Origin: Allacma fusca | Lineage: Eukaryota > Arthropoda > Collembola > Symphypleona > Sminthuridae | Direction of reading: 5' to 3' | Length of the DNA stretch: 64,000 nucleotides | Assembly: GCA_947179485.1 (NCBI GenBank) | Contig: OX359245.1 | Span: 28,197,067 to 28,261,066 of the forward strand | Shown here: positions 10,801 to 22,900 of the stretch, one piece after another | Position numbering within the stretch: position 1 is the stretch's first letter | How the letters are laid out: the number at the start of each line of letters is the position of its first letter | Made by a program: the position numbers and the translations under genes | The notes under the pieces: generated by a model | Database searches by the model: none | Told to the model about the DNA's origin: nothing | What the model saw: the letters and a program-made list of their open reading frames with translations, nothing else

Positions 10801-13800
10801 CCTATTATATTTACATATGTAAGTATGTTATATTATAAACCTGATAGATTTAAATAAAATAGGATACAGTAAAACCTGTATATAATGGCCGTTCATATAG
10901 TGGTTTCCTGTCAATAGTGGTCAAATTTGGCTTCCCGGTCCCATCTCCTATCCTTTATCATAGGGAATTCCCTCTATATAATGGTTTTCTATATAGTGGT
11001 AACCTGTTCATAGTGGTCTAATGAGCATGCCCCTTCAGTTCAAAATACAGCTTAAAGCACCTGTATATAGTGGTCAACCAGTCAGAACGAAGGGATACAA
11101 CTCGCGCAAACCCGAACCAATGACACAGCTGTTTGAGTTTAGTGCAATTAAAGGCATTTTGGGGCGTTTTTATCTCCAGCCGTTTAATATTGCATGTATT
11201 TGTACTAAATCAAACGATGGTTTATTGGCTATATTATTAGTCCTTTGAAGTATTTCAATTAATTAGTGGTTACTTTTAATCATTTAAAAAAATTATTATT
11301 AGCTTTAAAAGATCTCAGATGATTTAATCATCCTGATGTAATTCGAAACGAAACTTCGTCGAATAAATATATCGACAAATATTTTTACCCAATTTCTCTA
11401 TGGAAAATGCCTAAAAGGCAAGGTGCTTTGAAGATCATTGCAGTATTCTTCAAGATTCCCTTGGCAAGGTGAAAATTCGAAGTCTCAATTAGAAGTAAAT
11501 TAGTGATTATTTTTAAAAAAGTGTAAAATTGCTGGTTGTCAATAACATATGCAATTCAAACTGCTGGATTCCTGCTCGTATGCCTGTATATGTATGTTTA
11601 TATAGTCTTTTGACCACTATATACTTATACAGTGGTCCCTGTCTATAGTGGTCAAATTTCGGCGTCCCTAGGAAAACCATTATATACAGGTTTTACTGTA
11701 TATCCTTGGGTGTAATTTTCCGTTTGATGTGATTACAAAATGTTATTTTTTTTGTATGAAAATTATTAACGCTTTACATAGCCTATTTCAATTTTACCTA
11801 AATATATCTCAGTCTTGTTTTCCAAGAGTAATTTCCACAGGAAGCCATGAGAGAAGAACGGTTTCAAAGCTCGGCATTCAAAGTCTCGCGGGTATTTGGT
11901 GTAAATTACACTTTTGTTCTTCGCATATATCATTCCGACGGGTTCGTTTGAGGATAATTGGATGGTTATCATGTCCTCGTACCGAACACTATTTCCTGTT
12001 ATGCCTTCGTATGTGCCTGCAGAAGTAAAAGTATGAGGGAAGGCATAGCAAATTAAACGTAAATATCCAACCGTTAATTTGCAAATAGAGCAAGGCGCTT
12101 TTTTCATATCATCAAAGAAAAAGGTTGTTTTAGCAATCGCTATGTTTTGTAGTTTTTTTTTATAGAAAAACCCTTAACTCACGAAGCGTTTTCGTCCGAC
12201 TTTGAATATCAACCAGGGTTTTGTAGAAGCCTCTCGCCACGCTATTTTCATTGTAGTCCCCACAAGCTAGGACAAACAACGGAGGCGTATCCAAAAGCTC
12301 GGAACATATTTCACTGGTACAATTATTCGTGTTGAATGTCATCCCAGGAGCACAATTATCCCCAGTCTGTATCGAAAACATTCATCAATGAAATAATACA
12401 TTTTTTGAATCCTGCAACAAGGAAATGATAGCAAAGCATATTTCAGTTCAATTCCTCCAAAATGTTTTCTTACATAATTAAAACTTGCATTGCATTCATC
12501 GAGATTGCTGCAGGGAAGGAACACTGAGGGAACTTCTTTCTCGCTCCCGTCCGCCAACATGCAAGCAAAAGCTCCGGATTTCATGTCAACGTGGAGCAAA
12601 TATTTACAGTTGGGGTTGTAACCTAATCTGGCAATTGCGGGAACTTCCTGTTCCTGGTCTTGGATTTTTTCCCAGACGTAGTTATTCCCTGAAGAGGTTC
12701 AGTTTATGCATTCTTATTCAAGACCATGTAGTTACCATAATGTCATATTTTGCATTATACCAACACCGACATCATGCCATTATCATATTCAAATCCGTGA
12801 GCTGAATAATTCTGCATCGTTTTCAAAAGGAATTTTTATTCTAATTACTTACGAGGCGCTTTCGTACAACTTGGCACACCGGCAAGGGTTTTGTCTAAAT
12901 CTCTTGTATTTGTATTTTCATTGTAGTCGTCGCAAGGCTGTTCAAATGACGAGGACGTATGCCGAAGTTTCGTGCAAATTTCTCTGGTATAACTGATACT
13001 GAAAGTCTTTTCACAGGTACAGTTATTGCCGGTCTGTTTCAAAAATATTACTCAATGAAACAATATGTTCCTTCATTTTTAATTCTGGGAAAAGTATGAC
13101 AAGTAAGTCAATATCATGGAAATTAAAGGCGTTTCCTCACATAAAGGAACACCGTGCTGGATTCATCGGGACTGCTACAACGAGTTGCCACACCGGAAAC
13201 CTCTGTTATAATCCCATTTGCGAACATGTAAGCAAAGGCTTTGGATTCCATGTCCATGTTAAGGAAATCTTTGTAGCCGGAGTTATAACCAGGTTTGGAA
13301 ATTGATGCTGCAAAACGCCTATCCTCTGCCTGGATTCTTTGTCGGAAGGATTTATTACCTAGAGAGGTTCAAACTTTATTCCGATTCAAGCTGAATTCCC
13401 ATAGTGTAATATTTTTTTACTAATTACAGCATATCATTATGACAGTTCACACATTGTTTTGAAAAAGTATTGAGGTCGTATGAAGCGGAAACAGCTCACC
13501 GTAATGATCCAAACCTACCCAAAGAAATTTTTACACCGTCCCTTACCATGTGCATACTGAAGTTCAAAAAATCCCGGAGTTTCGTCAGCCGATCCGAGAT
13601 TCTTAATGAACGCATTTAAATACGTGCATTTGGGTAGCTCCGTTGGGCAGACATTTTCGCAAGAGAGATTTAACATTTTGTTGGGGTTACTGAGAGCAAC
13701 CTTGATAGTAGAGTAAAAATAACACCCAACGTCAGTAGAGTTGTATATGCGCCATTTCTTGATTTCCCTCTTTTTTACCTTAAAAAATTTAAAGAATAGT

Positions 13801-14186
13801 TTGACTCTAAATATTTTTTAAGAATCCTTTCGCCCTCTTAGATTCAAAATATAATTTATTAATAAAAGTTAGGAACTAGTTCAAGCCCAGTGCATTTTCG
13901 AGATTTTTTCTGTTTAAGGTATTACCTGTTCAACGAAGAAATTCCATTTGGTTGGAAGTGTGGATGTGCACTCGAACACTAGTTCATCAAATACTCTTGG
14001 AAGACGAACATGAGTTTCATTTCGTTCAACGGTCCTATTCTTAACGAAGAGTTTATAGGATCTTAATTTTAGGGTTGGGGGAGTTTCCATAAAATTTTCG
14101 GGAATTGCTGGTGTCGCCTTGGAAAGGGTTAAAATGGTCAAAAGTGTGTAAATGATGTGAGTCAGCATGATCAAATTAACATGCAT
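4863..14186 (-). CDS. RTK-A: mosaic PDGFR/VEGFR-like receptor tyrosine kinase with duplicated ectodomain exons
   Basis: Membrane receptor kinase; ligand unknown. Exons 5'-3': 14186-13926, 13778-13547, 13358-13141, 13033-12853, 12688-12474, 12366-12183, 12016-11798, 10801-10646, 10519-10359, 10043-9871, 9691 (or 9660)-9464, 6903-6694, 6582-6462, 6332-6224, 6077-5955, 5778-5567, 4965-4863. Seen: N-terminal signal peptide, Ig-type C...W...C patterns, a transmembrane stretch [12 protein letters not shown], glycine loop [12 protein letters not shown] lysine, HGDLAARN loop, DFG, AYE, and a stop (TAG) at 4863. Exons 3-4 occur twice in tandem with compatible phases, adding 132 codons (about 1,024-1,035 residues against about 900 in relatives). 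The first seven family exons resemble RTK-D/E; from the juxtamembrane Ig exon onward it resembles RTK-B/C. The donor after the exon at 10043-9871 is displaced out of the family phase, so the gene may be spliced differently or be impaired. Introns contain a pogo-like MITE, a small MITE and a 2.4-kb hAT element. Confidence 0.82.
7004..9384. mobile_element. Non-autonomous hAT element in an RTK-A intron
   Basis: Terminal inverted repeats CAGGCGCATAGCCA (left) and CAGGCGCGTAGCCA (right end, reverse complement) are followed inward by C-rich/G-rich runs. They are flanked by the exact 8-bp target duplication ATTGCAGC at 6996-7003 and 9385-9392. The 8-bp duplication and CAG terminus are hAT hallmarks. 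The 2,381 bp contain no transposase ORF. It sits between the transmembrane exon and the first kinase exon of RTK-A and contains a further inverted-repeat unit (7251-8769). Confidence 0.88.
7251..8769. repeat. Inverted-repeat unit nested in the hAT element
   Basis: Arms of about 50 bp match in inverted orientation: TGAATGATTTATTACCCACG at the left, and the same with one change (TGAATGGTTTATTACCCACG) read inward from 8769. Both arms continue into a CCGTCA block and a TTGACCCATCC block. The interior is rich in CCCTC/GAGGG repeats (about 7335-7490 and 8400-8590), which create overlapping spurious ORFs on both strands. No target duplication is obvious, so it could be a second nested transposon or a structural part of the hAT element. 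Confidence 0.6.
10145..10325. mobile_element. Small MITE in an RTK-A intron
   Basis: 181 bp bounded by the perfect inverted repeats AGAGAGTTTGCGC and GCGCAAACTCTCT, with AAT (possibly TAAT) on both sides. The interior has repeated AACGTAAACG/TTTAGCG-like words. It lies in the intron between the two exons where RTK-A switches from D/E-like to B/C-like sequence. Confidence 0.7.
10867..11698. mobile_element. Pogo/Tc1-mariner-like MITE in an RTK-A intron
   Basis: 832 bp with terminal inverted repeats CAGTAAAACCTGTATATAAT, flanked by TA on both sides (10865-10866 and 11699-11700). The interior near both ends repeats TATAGTGGTCAAATTT-type words. TA target sites and CAGTA ends are typical of pogo/Tigger-type Tc1-mariner elements. 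No transposase is encoded. Confidence 0.87.
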
Positions 14187-15089
14187 GATTTAATTTATAC
14201 ATGCAAGAATGTATGTCAAGTGTCTCTTACAAATCATAATCCGTGGATTCGGAAATTGTCTTGTTCCTATAATATTTGGGTTTAAATTCTATGGACCTGT
14301 GTAATTTGAATAATTAGAAAATATCAAAGCAAAAATAATTGGTTTCACGTTTTGAATTCCCAAATTTTCAGCTAATATGACTTAATTCGATCGGACTTCA
14401 AATCTCACTGGAAAAATTATAACGGATTACTGCAGCGGATACGGCATGACGAGTAATTTTTTTCCTGTAATGACATATACAAAAACAAAAAACCACATAA
14501 TATTTTCAGGTTAAACAAGTGTGGTTGTTTAACCTAGATTTAAGTATAATTATGTACATATATGCTGGGTGTGATTTTTACAACTATTGAGAATATCGAA
14601 AAAACTCTCTTTATATGAATTTTAAAATAACAAATATGCTTCCATTGTGTTAAATAGAGAAATTGTGAGAAAATATTCCTTCGTAAGCAGAATACCACTT
14701 TTATTGAGGGTTGACTGTTATCCTCATAAAATGCATTTTGGAATATGTAAGTTTCAGTAAATACGTAGAAAATACCACATGTACATCCGGAACTCATGAT
14801 TTGGTGGCAGGTTGAGGGAAAGTGATCTGATATTAAATTGGAGTAAAAAGAACAATGGGAATTTGTGTGTGCGGGTCAGGGTTATTCTATTTGAAACAGA
14901 GGTGTCCATTTGAAATCACCTTGGGTCATCCATTAGGAGGGGGACCGTTTCCAATTATCAGTTCCTTCATCGTTCCGTAAAATGAAGCCTTCTGAATATT
15001 TACCCTTCCTTCGTTCAAATACTTCTATAATCCTTCCTTCAGCCTTCAAAAAATGTGTAAATGCCCTTCATGGATTACCTTTCTTGCAT
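14187..15089. other. Upstream flank of RTK-A
   Basis: About 900 bp 5' of RTK-A that should contain its promoter, but no distinct element could be recognised. A run of CCTTC words (14960-15070) recurs at 18220-18380 on the far side of the next transposon, so an older repeat may have been split by that insertion. Confidence 0.35.
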
Positions 15090-15097
15090 GTTCAATT

Positions 15098-17850
15098 CAG
15101 AGCTGCTCTCAGGTACCAAAAAATCAGGATCCGCACCTGAACCCGACCCGCACCTGACATTTCAGGTAAAAAATTTCTTCGACCGAACTTGCTCAGTCGG
15201 ATCCGAGCCAATACTTTACTTGTCAGGTATTTTTCGTCGGGTATTTCTAGGATACCCGTACCTGAAAAATTACCTGAAGTTCGGATCCAATGTAAACCCG
15301 ACTCGAACCTGACCCGAACCTGAACCCGCACTTGACTTTCAGGTATTTCACCCACTGATTTAATGTTAATCTTATTGTTAGCCTAAGCTGGGCAAAATAT
15401 TTGCATACCTTAAATTTTATTGTACATATTTTTAGATTCTTTCGTAGAGCCTACAGTTTAACCTACATTCATAGATCACTCCTGAGATTTGACCCTACCT
15501 ACAACCTGCATACATCACTCCCGAGATTTGTTCCAACGATATATGTATATTTGTTCCTCGAAATATGCAGTCTACATATAAGTGCCTACAAAATATTAAA
15601 ACATTTGAGCATAACCTACAATTTTATCTACTTAGGGAGTGTGCACATATTCCGTTTCATTTTTGGGGGAGGGAGGGGGTCTTGAAGCTGATGATTTTGT
15701 GTATACTAAGGGTGGGGTGCGGGTAACCTTGCTGATGACGTTTCACCTATTCTCACAAAAATTTAAGGAATAAATAGGGAAAATTGTTGGACTCGTTTTC
15801 GTAGCAAACTTTTATTGCTGAAAGACCATTGATACATTTTATAAACATACGTAAGTTATATATTAGTTAATTTCTGACAACCATGAGCATTCCGAAAACT
15901 CTTGGTTTACGTAGGAATGGTTTCAAAATCACGTCCGTCAATCTCAGTATGTTTTGCAAATAATTCGTTCTCACGATCCCAGTTAGATAGATAGATAGAG
16001 ATCCCAGTTACTGTCGCCCTTGGTCCTAACAATACTACAAGCGCTGACAGTGACAAATGTGAACATGCTGGTAACATTACAGGAAGTTTTGAAATAAAAG
16101 AAGCCAGCATGTGTCATGTATTTTAGAATTATTAGAACTTGTGATCCTGGAAATCCTCAAAAAATTAGTCAAGAATGGTGTCAAAATATATTTTAGACAA
16201 ACTGTTAGCCAAAATAAATTTGCCTTGCAGTACAAAACCTCAATATGTTTTCAATTCGTTTCCATCCCAGTTGCTGTAGTCCCAGCCAAAGAAACTTGGT
16301 CAGAATTTTAATTCTGAACTTTCTCCCGGTTCCTTTGCTCTTTAAGCAGGATGTTTCTGGAGTTCTAATTTGTAACCATTGATTCATCTGCCTACTTTGG
16401 CCGGTTGTCATGTTAAATGTCTGAAAACTATCTCCTATGTGTACCACTGCTCGAGCATCATGTCAAGACAACATTTAACACAAACCTACCGTATATGCAT
16501 TATTTTGTTAGCAAAATTGCATCTGAATCCCACAAAGGAGCTGCTCGTAGAAGTTCGTTAGAAAGCCTTTCGAAAAGCATTGAATGTTGCTCAAAGGTAT
16601 CAAATGTAGTTTTAGACAGCATATTTAGCGGAGCATTCGTCGGAATCACCGATAGAAGTTATTGGAAATATGGCTGACTGGAATCAGACCGAATTTGCGC
16701 ATATTACTGACGTTAAAACTTTATTTTTTTAATAATAATAGGCTCTTTGCAAAAACAGCAATAATTGCTATTTTGCGTTTCTCCGCGAACGGGAAACCAA
16801 AATAATACGTCCGCGATCCCAAGTTTTCCCACCGGTAGTCATTTGTTGGTCTTTTTTATTATTTATCTTTTTCTACCTTCAAAATTAATTTTTTTCACAC
16901 GAACACGCTGACCGATTTCAATGAATAACTAACTCCTACGAGTTTTCAACCTAAACAATAACACATTTTTTTGAACGAAATAGGTCAAGTAGTTTCTTTC
17001 TGCATTTTTGCTTTGATGACGTTTACAGGGGAGGGGGGTCACAGAAAAATGACTTTAGGATGACGATAGGGGGGTAGGGTCCAAAAATCGGGAAAACATG
17101 AAACGTAATATGTGCACACTCCCTTAGCAAATATGTAGGGTATTCCGTCAGCTTTGTTTTAGAAGTTTATGAGTAAATGAACTAATAATTACAAGTGTAT
17201 TTATGAGTCTCACCACAGTCAGTGAAATGGCTGCATGCTATTGATTTTTTCTCTGGATTATGACCATGTTTTGTGACATCTTCGCTTTGATTTACTTCTT
17301 CGATGATTTCGGCTACTTCTTCACTTATGTTGAAATCTTACAGTTTCAATTCAAGCATACTTAAAGTTCATGCTAATTATATCGAAATAATGACCTATTT
17401 CTAATAATTGTTAAATAAAAAACCATTGCACTTTAACTCTCATCGATAATCACTGTACAAGCCTGGTTGACGGTTTTCTAAACACTTCGGTATTCACTAT
17501 TTTTCCCAAACCAAGTGCCCTTATAAATATTGCATGAAGAATGGAAGGTTTTAATCACGTGAAGTTTGATTTTTTTGGCGGAAATAAATACCTGCAAATT
17601 ACCTGAAGTGTCAAGTTCGGGTTCAGGTAATTCAAATACTGTGACCCGAACTTGAACCCGATAAATTGTTCAGGTATTTTATTTTACCCGAACTTGACGG
17701 TAACCCGACCTGAATTTTCAGGTGCGGATCTTACACCTAACCGCACTCGACCCGATATCCAGGTATTTAATTTTAGTTAACCCGAACCCGACCCGAACCC
17801 GAACCGACGGGTATTTTTCAGGTACTACCTGATACCTGCAAGCAGCTCTG
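15098..17850. mobile_element. Non-autonomous hAT element with subterminal ACCTGAACCCGA repeats
   Basis: The ends are CAGAGCTGCT at the left and AGCAGCTCTG at the right, flanked by the exact 8-bp target duplication GTTCAATT (15090-15097 and 17851-17858). Both subterminal regions are packed with variants of CAGGTA, ACCTGAA and CCCGACC in mirrored order, a common layout for transposase binding sites in hAT elements. No transposase ORF is seen. Another element (15635-17123) is nested inside, so the element proper is about 1.26 kb. Confidence 0.87.
15635..17123. mobile_element. Probable PIF/Harbinger-type element nested in a hAT element
   Basis: 1,489 bp with terminal inverted repeats GGGAGTGTGCACATATT, one base differing just beyond, then CGTTTCAT on both sides. 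It is flanked by the 3-bp duplication TTA (15632-15634 and 17124-17126). GGG-starting termini with a TTA/TAA duplication fit PIF/Harbinger. The interior holds only short ORFs and no DDE transposase was recognised, so it is non-autonomous or decayed. Confidence 0.75.
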
Positions 17851-17858
17851 GTTCAATT

Positions 17859-18498
17859 ATTTATCTCAAATCTTTTAACACAAGTCACAAAATCAGAACT
17901 TTAACCTTCAAACTTCAAACCGCTGAAAAACTTATGATTAGTTTGAAATGAATTGCAATTATTGCAGATCATCAATATGTACTTATGTGCAGTGAAGGGA
18001 ATAAAATGCTTACGTACTCCGGGTATCACGCTGCCCATTGGGAGATAAATGTTTCTAGAATAGCATTAAGCAGGCCCACCAGAAAAATGTTTTTCAGTTG
18101 AGTAAAATGGTGTATGTGCGTACATGAACTTAAGTTACGGAAGGATTTTGCTTAAACTATAGTAATTATTGTAGATGGGATTGCAAGTTCGGACGCCGTT
18201 CGGCGGCTGTAAAATGAACATGTTCCTTCACATTCCATTATTTCTACAAAGAACAGAAACCGTCTTTCAGCCTTCATGTTATTTCCCGCCTTCCTTTCGC
18301 TCCCTTCATAATATAATTGCCAAAGCTAATGCTTAATTCATTCAAAGAAGCCTTCTTTGAAGGAAAACCTTCGAAGGATGGTCACATCTCATTCGAAAGG
18401 AATTCTTATTAAGCCCCGTCTACATACGATTTCGGTTCAGCATAACTTAGGAGTTCTGCCGCGGAAGTTAATATGTTTGACATATCTCAGGAGCTGTC
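17859..18498. other. Spacer between two hAT elements
   Basis: 640 bp without a gene. It carries CCTTC-rich sequence (18220-18380) resembling that at 14960-15070 left of the hAT insertion. Confidence 0.35.
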
Positions 18499-18506
18499 CA
18501 CACATG

Positions 18507-19598
18507 CAGGGTTGGCCAATTGAAAATTCCATGGCATTTTGGGCATTTTGCCTGCCGAAAATGCCCGGGCATTTTCGGCATTTTCAATTCATGGCATTTT
18601 CGGCATTTTTGGCATAATCTGCGTAGGGCAGGCATTTTGGGCATATTCGATCATTTCTTGGGATACTTCTTCCTGGACGCTATCTAATATTTTTTCAGCA
18701 AGGTAAATTTCGATACATGTTTTGTTTGAACAAATGCAAATATCTTTATAATTGGATACCTGAAATTTTATTAATTGTAGCGTGTCGCGTCTTTCACTGT
18801 ACTAAAAATTTTATTATCATTATTTTAAATCTCATTTGATTTTCTTAATTTTAACTTGAGATTTAATCACGATACTTCGTATCAATGACAATATTCAGCT
18901 TCATTGGTCAGACATCGGTAAAAATAAAATGGTGTGTAATTACTTTCATAGCAAGTAGTTGGATTATACCATAAAGTGGCGTGCTCGCACGAAAGTTTAA
19001 AAGCCCCAGTGGAGGCAAAACGGAAATTATCCAAATTTAGTACCAAAACGTGTATTGCTCTGGACAACGACGTGACCAAAGAAATCGCTTTAAGTTCACA
19101 AGAATCAGTCTTGGTCAAATCACTCTCAACAATGCCAGAACCGAGTTCATCAAAACAAATTAGACATGATTATCATGTGTATCAAATATCCCTGCAATCC
19201 CCGAATTGGAAAAAAATATTTTAGATGACGACGAAAATTATAGTTTTACTTTTCACGAGTCCAAAGGCGAGTTGATGTTGAGGATGTTGTTCAATTAGAT
19301 TAACAATACACAGGGGAAAAACAGTTTAAAAATTGCGATCCTTTAGATTAATTCATTCTGTAAAATGTATATTTTTAAATGAACTTTGACATTTAAAAAA
19401 ATCTTGAAACAAGAGCAGTAAATAATGATTATTTATAAAAAAATCGAAAATGCCCAAAATGCCTGCCGAAAATGCCCAAAATGCCGGGCATTTTGAAAGT
19501 TGGGCATTTTCGGCATTTTCAGGGCATTTTTGGCACTTTCAGGGCATTTTCAAGCGGGCAGGCATAAAACCGAGGGCATTTTCATTTGGCCAACCCTG
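18507..19598. mobile_element. Non-autonomous hAT element with GGCATTTT repeats
   Basis: 1,092 bp. The termini CAGGGTTGGCCAA are perfect inverted repeats, flanked by the 8-bp duplication CACACATG (18499-18506 and 19599-19606). Multiple copies of GGGCATTTTCGGCATTTT-like words lie in inverted orientation at both ends. The unique middle (about 18660-19440) has only short ORFs; no transposase was recognised. Confidence 0.88.
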
Positions 19599-19909
19599 CA
19601 CACATGTCACTATTGGTGAAGTTTAAAATATGTAAATCGGAGTTGCGTAAAGCAACTAGTATCACCATAAAAATTACCATAGAAATTAGACGGCAATCAA
19701 ATTGAGAAATTTCTAAAGTGAAAAATGGAATTGCGAACAATTTGTAGAAAGGTATGTATTTATTGACTGTACTGATAGATAACTATGAAATTATTTAGTG
19801 TCTGGGGTGAAAACCGAAATTAATATTGACTCCTTTGGCACATTGAATAAAGACATAATAATCATAATACAGGAAGGAAACTAGGGTGCAGAATTAACAC
19901 GGATTTTTT

Positions 19910-22900
19910 TTACTGTTGATACAAATTGCTTAAAATTCTGTTCAAAGATTCCCTCAATACAGAATAACTAGGACGATCTGTGGGCTCAATTTTCCAAGTT
20001 TCGCACATCAGTTCATATCTGTAGGGATTTAAAAGACACGATAATTATCTTGAATATCTTATAATGTCTATGTACGGCTGACTTGAAAACAATAGGAAGT
20101 TAAATAAATTTATATTTTTAAGACTTCATATTTCTTGTCATTGAAAAAATGTACTGCACAAATTCAATTATTCAATTTCAATTTAAACAAAATATTTGTG
20201 CAACTATAGTTATGACGAATAATTGTAATTATAAATTAATTAAAAATCATAAATATTCAAAGAAAAGGGATTTCATATAAACGACTTAAATGACAACATT
20301 CATTGGGGTACGGTGAATTCATGTCTCTTTCCTAGCTAAAATTTGGTCCATATAATTACATTGTTATGGTGAAAAGAAATAACTTTGCAATTTGCAATTA
20401 AAGATTGAAATAAAAAGTAACTCACATTTCCAGTGAAGAGAACGCTGGTTTTTCCAGCCGAATTCCCTCAGCCAATAAGGACGAAGACTGGTATTCCCAG
20501 ACGTAGTTTTCATATGGGATGCCTCCCAGAGAGAACATTTCCCAAAGTGTGACTCCCAAACTCCAAATGTCGGACAGCGTCGTAAATTCTAGGTTTTTCA
20601 GGGATTCGTAAGCCATCCAGCGTACGGGCAATGGGACCTGGAGTAAAATCATTGGATGGTTGTTAAAATTTATTGCAGTGAACTTAATTTTGAATTCTAA
20701 AACGAGGAGATCACCTTTCCAGCACACAAAAAGAGAAACAAAATTAACTTGATAAATACAGTAAATTCTGGATAGCGAAGGCTTCCATTGGCTATGGGAG
20801 CAAATATTTATAGACACATATCTAACACCATTTGTCATCATTTTTCCAGCTCGTAGGAACATGCTAATATAAAAACAAAATTTTTTCTCCAAAGGGTTTT
20901 AAAAGCGCGTTTATAACGAGAGAATTGTAATTATTCGAATGTCCTTGTCAAAATTAGCGTTCAGAAAACATGCTTCTCTTGAGTTGACGTACCCGCTATA
21001 ACAACATTTACTTATTCTTGTTTGTAAATAAAAACCACTGTTAAACTTCGCAGACTTTTTAATAGCCATTAAATGATTTCTAGAGTTTATGTCAGTGACG
21101 TTGAAGCCTGACAATAAAAATTACTTTACAAACAAATCACTATAAGATACTCCCTAAACAAACTCTTTTTCACTGTTCTGTAAAGGGCGGGGTGACCTAT
21201 ATAAATTAACGGGAGTTGTTATAAAACAGACTATTCTCATAATAAAAATGTGTTGCTATGTATTTTGCAAGTCTTGGAACAGAATGAAAAGCTCAATGGT
21301 CTCTAGTATGAAGAGTATGTATATGAGTATGAGAAAAATAATAATATAGAATAAAGTGCAGGCTGGGGAACGTTGAGATTATTGTGCTATCTACGAGACG
21401 CTACTTTTAATTTAGTCGTTTTAATTTTTAATTTACAGAATACTTACAGTTTGAAAATACCGATGTCAATTGTTGACTGCCCCTACAATTAAGTTACCTT
21501 TGAGTAACTCGTACCTTGAAATTGCTGGATGAAATTACTCATTTACAAGAGCAAAAAAAAGCATAAGTAAAAGTTAAGGAGTAAAAACTTTGTATTAATA
21601 TAGAAAAGGTTCTTGTATATTATATTGTTTGTACGTTTATGTAGGAGCAAACCATTAATTGACAATGCAGCAGGAAGACAAGGTGAGAGCTACATATCAG
21701 ATCAACGGTCAAATAAATACAAGTAATTATCAGCGAACACGATAAATTACAACAAGAGGCATTTGAACTAATGTCACAAAATCATGCAAAAATACACAGT
21801 TCAAAGTTAGCTTCATACTTAACAGTCTCTACTGTAAGTATTTATTCGACCGGAATGCTACCAATATGTACATTCTGTAATACGTACAGGCAGCTCCACG
21901 CGTTCCCCATGGAATCTGAAAAAACTAACTAATACTACACTCTTGTGCTGAAATAAGATAAACTTACATGGGACTTCTGAATGTATACTTCCTGGAAATT
22001 GATTTGCTTGGATAAACCAAAATCACTGACTTTGGCCTTCAAGTCATGTGTTATTAGGACATTCCGGGTAGCCAGGTCTCCATGAATTACCTTCGTATGG
22101 GATAATTAGTAATTTTCAGTACATCGATTCAAAATTACGGGTAAACAAAAACATGAATATCATTTTCAAGACTACACATTACATTTAATTACACTTTAGC
22201 TCATAAAACATGATAAATTTTGTGTAACCCAAATAAGCGAATAAACTTAAAATCGGAAAATTAAAATTATCTCACAATCAGAAAAACACATACTCGGGGA
22301 GAAATGATACTCCATAATTAAGGTGTACTTCACTTACATTTTTACTACTAATGAAATCCATTCCGTCAACGATATTAATTGCCCATTGAATCAAGTGGCT
22401 CGTGGAGAGTATCATATTTGAACTAGCCAATTCGGATACAACGGAACTATAAAAAAATTATATACGAATACATTTTAAAAACACAAGTCGAAATACAAAA
22501 ATCAGTTCCACAGCGTATAATTAAGTTACCCATTTGGCATCGTCCCAACGGAAGATGTTTCAAACAAGTCAATAAAATTTTCCCGGCCTTTGGTTAAAAT
22601 CGAACGCAAATCTCCTCGTTCACAAAACTCCAGAATCACAAAAACTTCATCTGAAAAACAGGAAAAATGTGGCAATGAAGCTTCGCGTTCAACTGTCAAA
22701 ATATGTGAATAAAATTACTCCAAAAAATAGTAATAGATTGGTTCCTAAATTGTAAAGCACTTTTATCCAGCTTTGAAGTGCAGGCTCCAAATAGATTGAC
22801 AATATTTGGATGGTTCCCAACGTAAGACATGATTTTAATTTCCTTCAGAAGGGACTTCACGTACATCAAACTCTCGGAACCAGATTTGGTTATTTTTATA

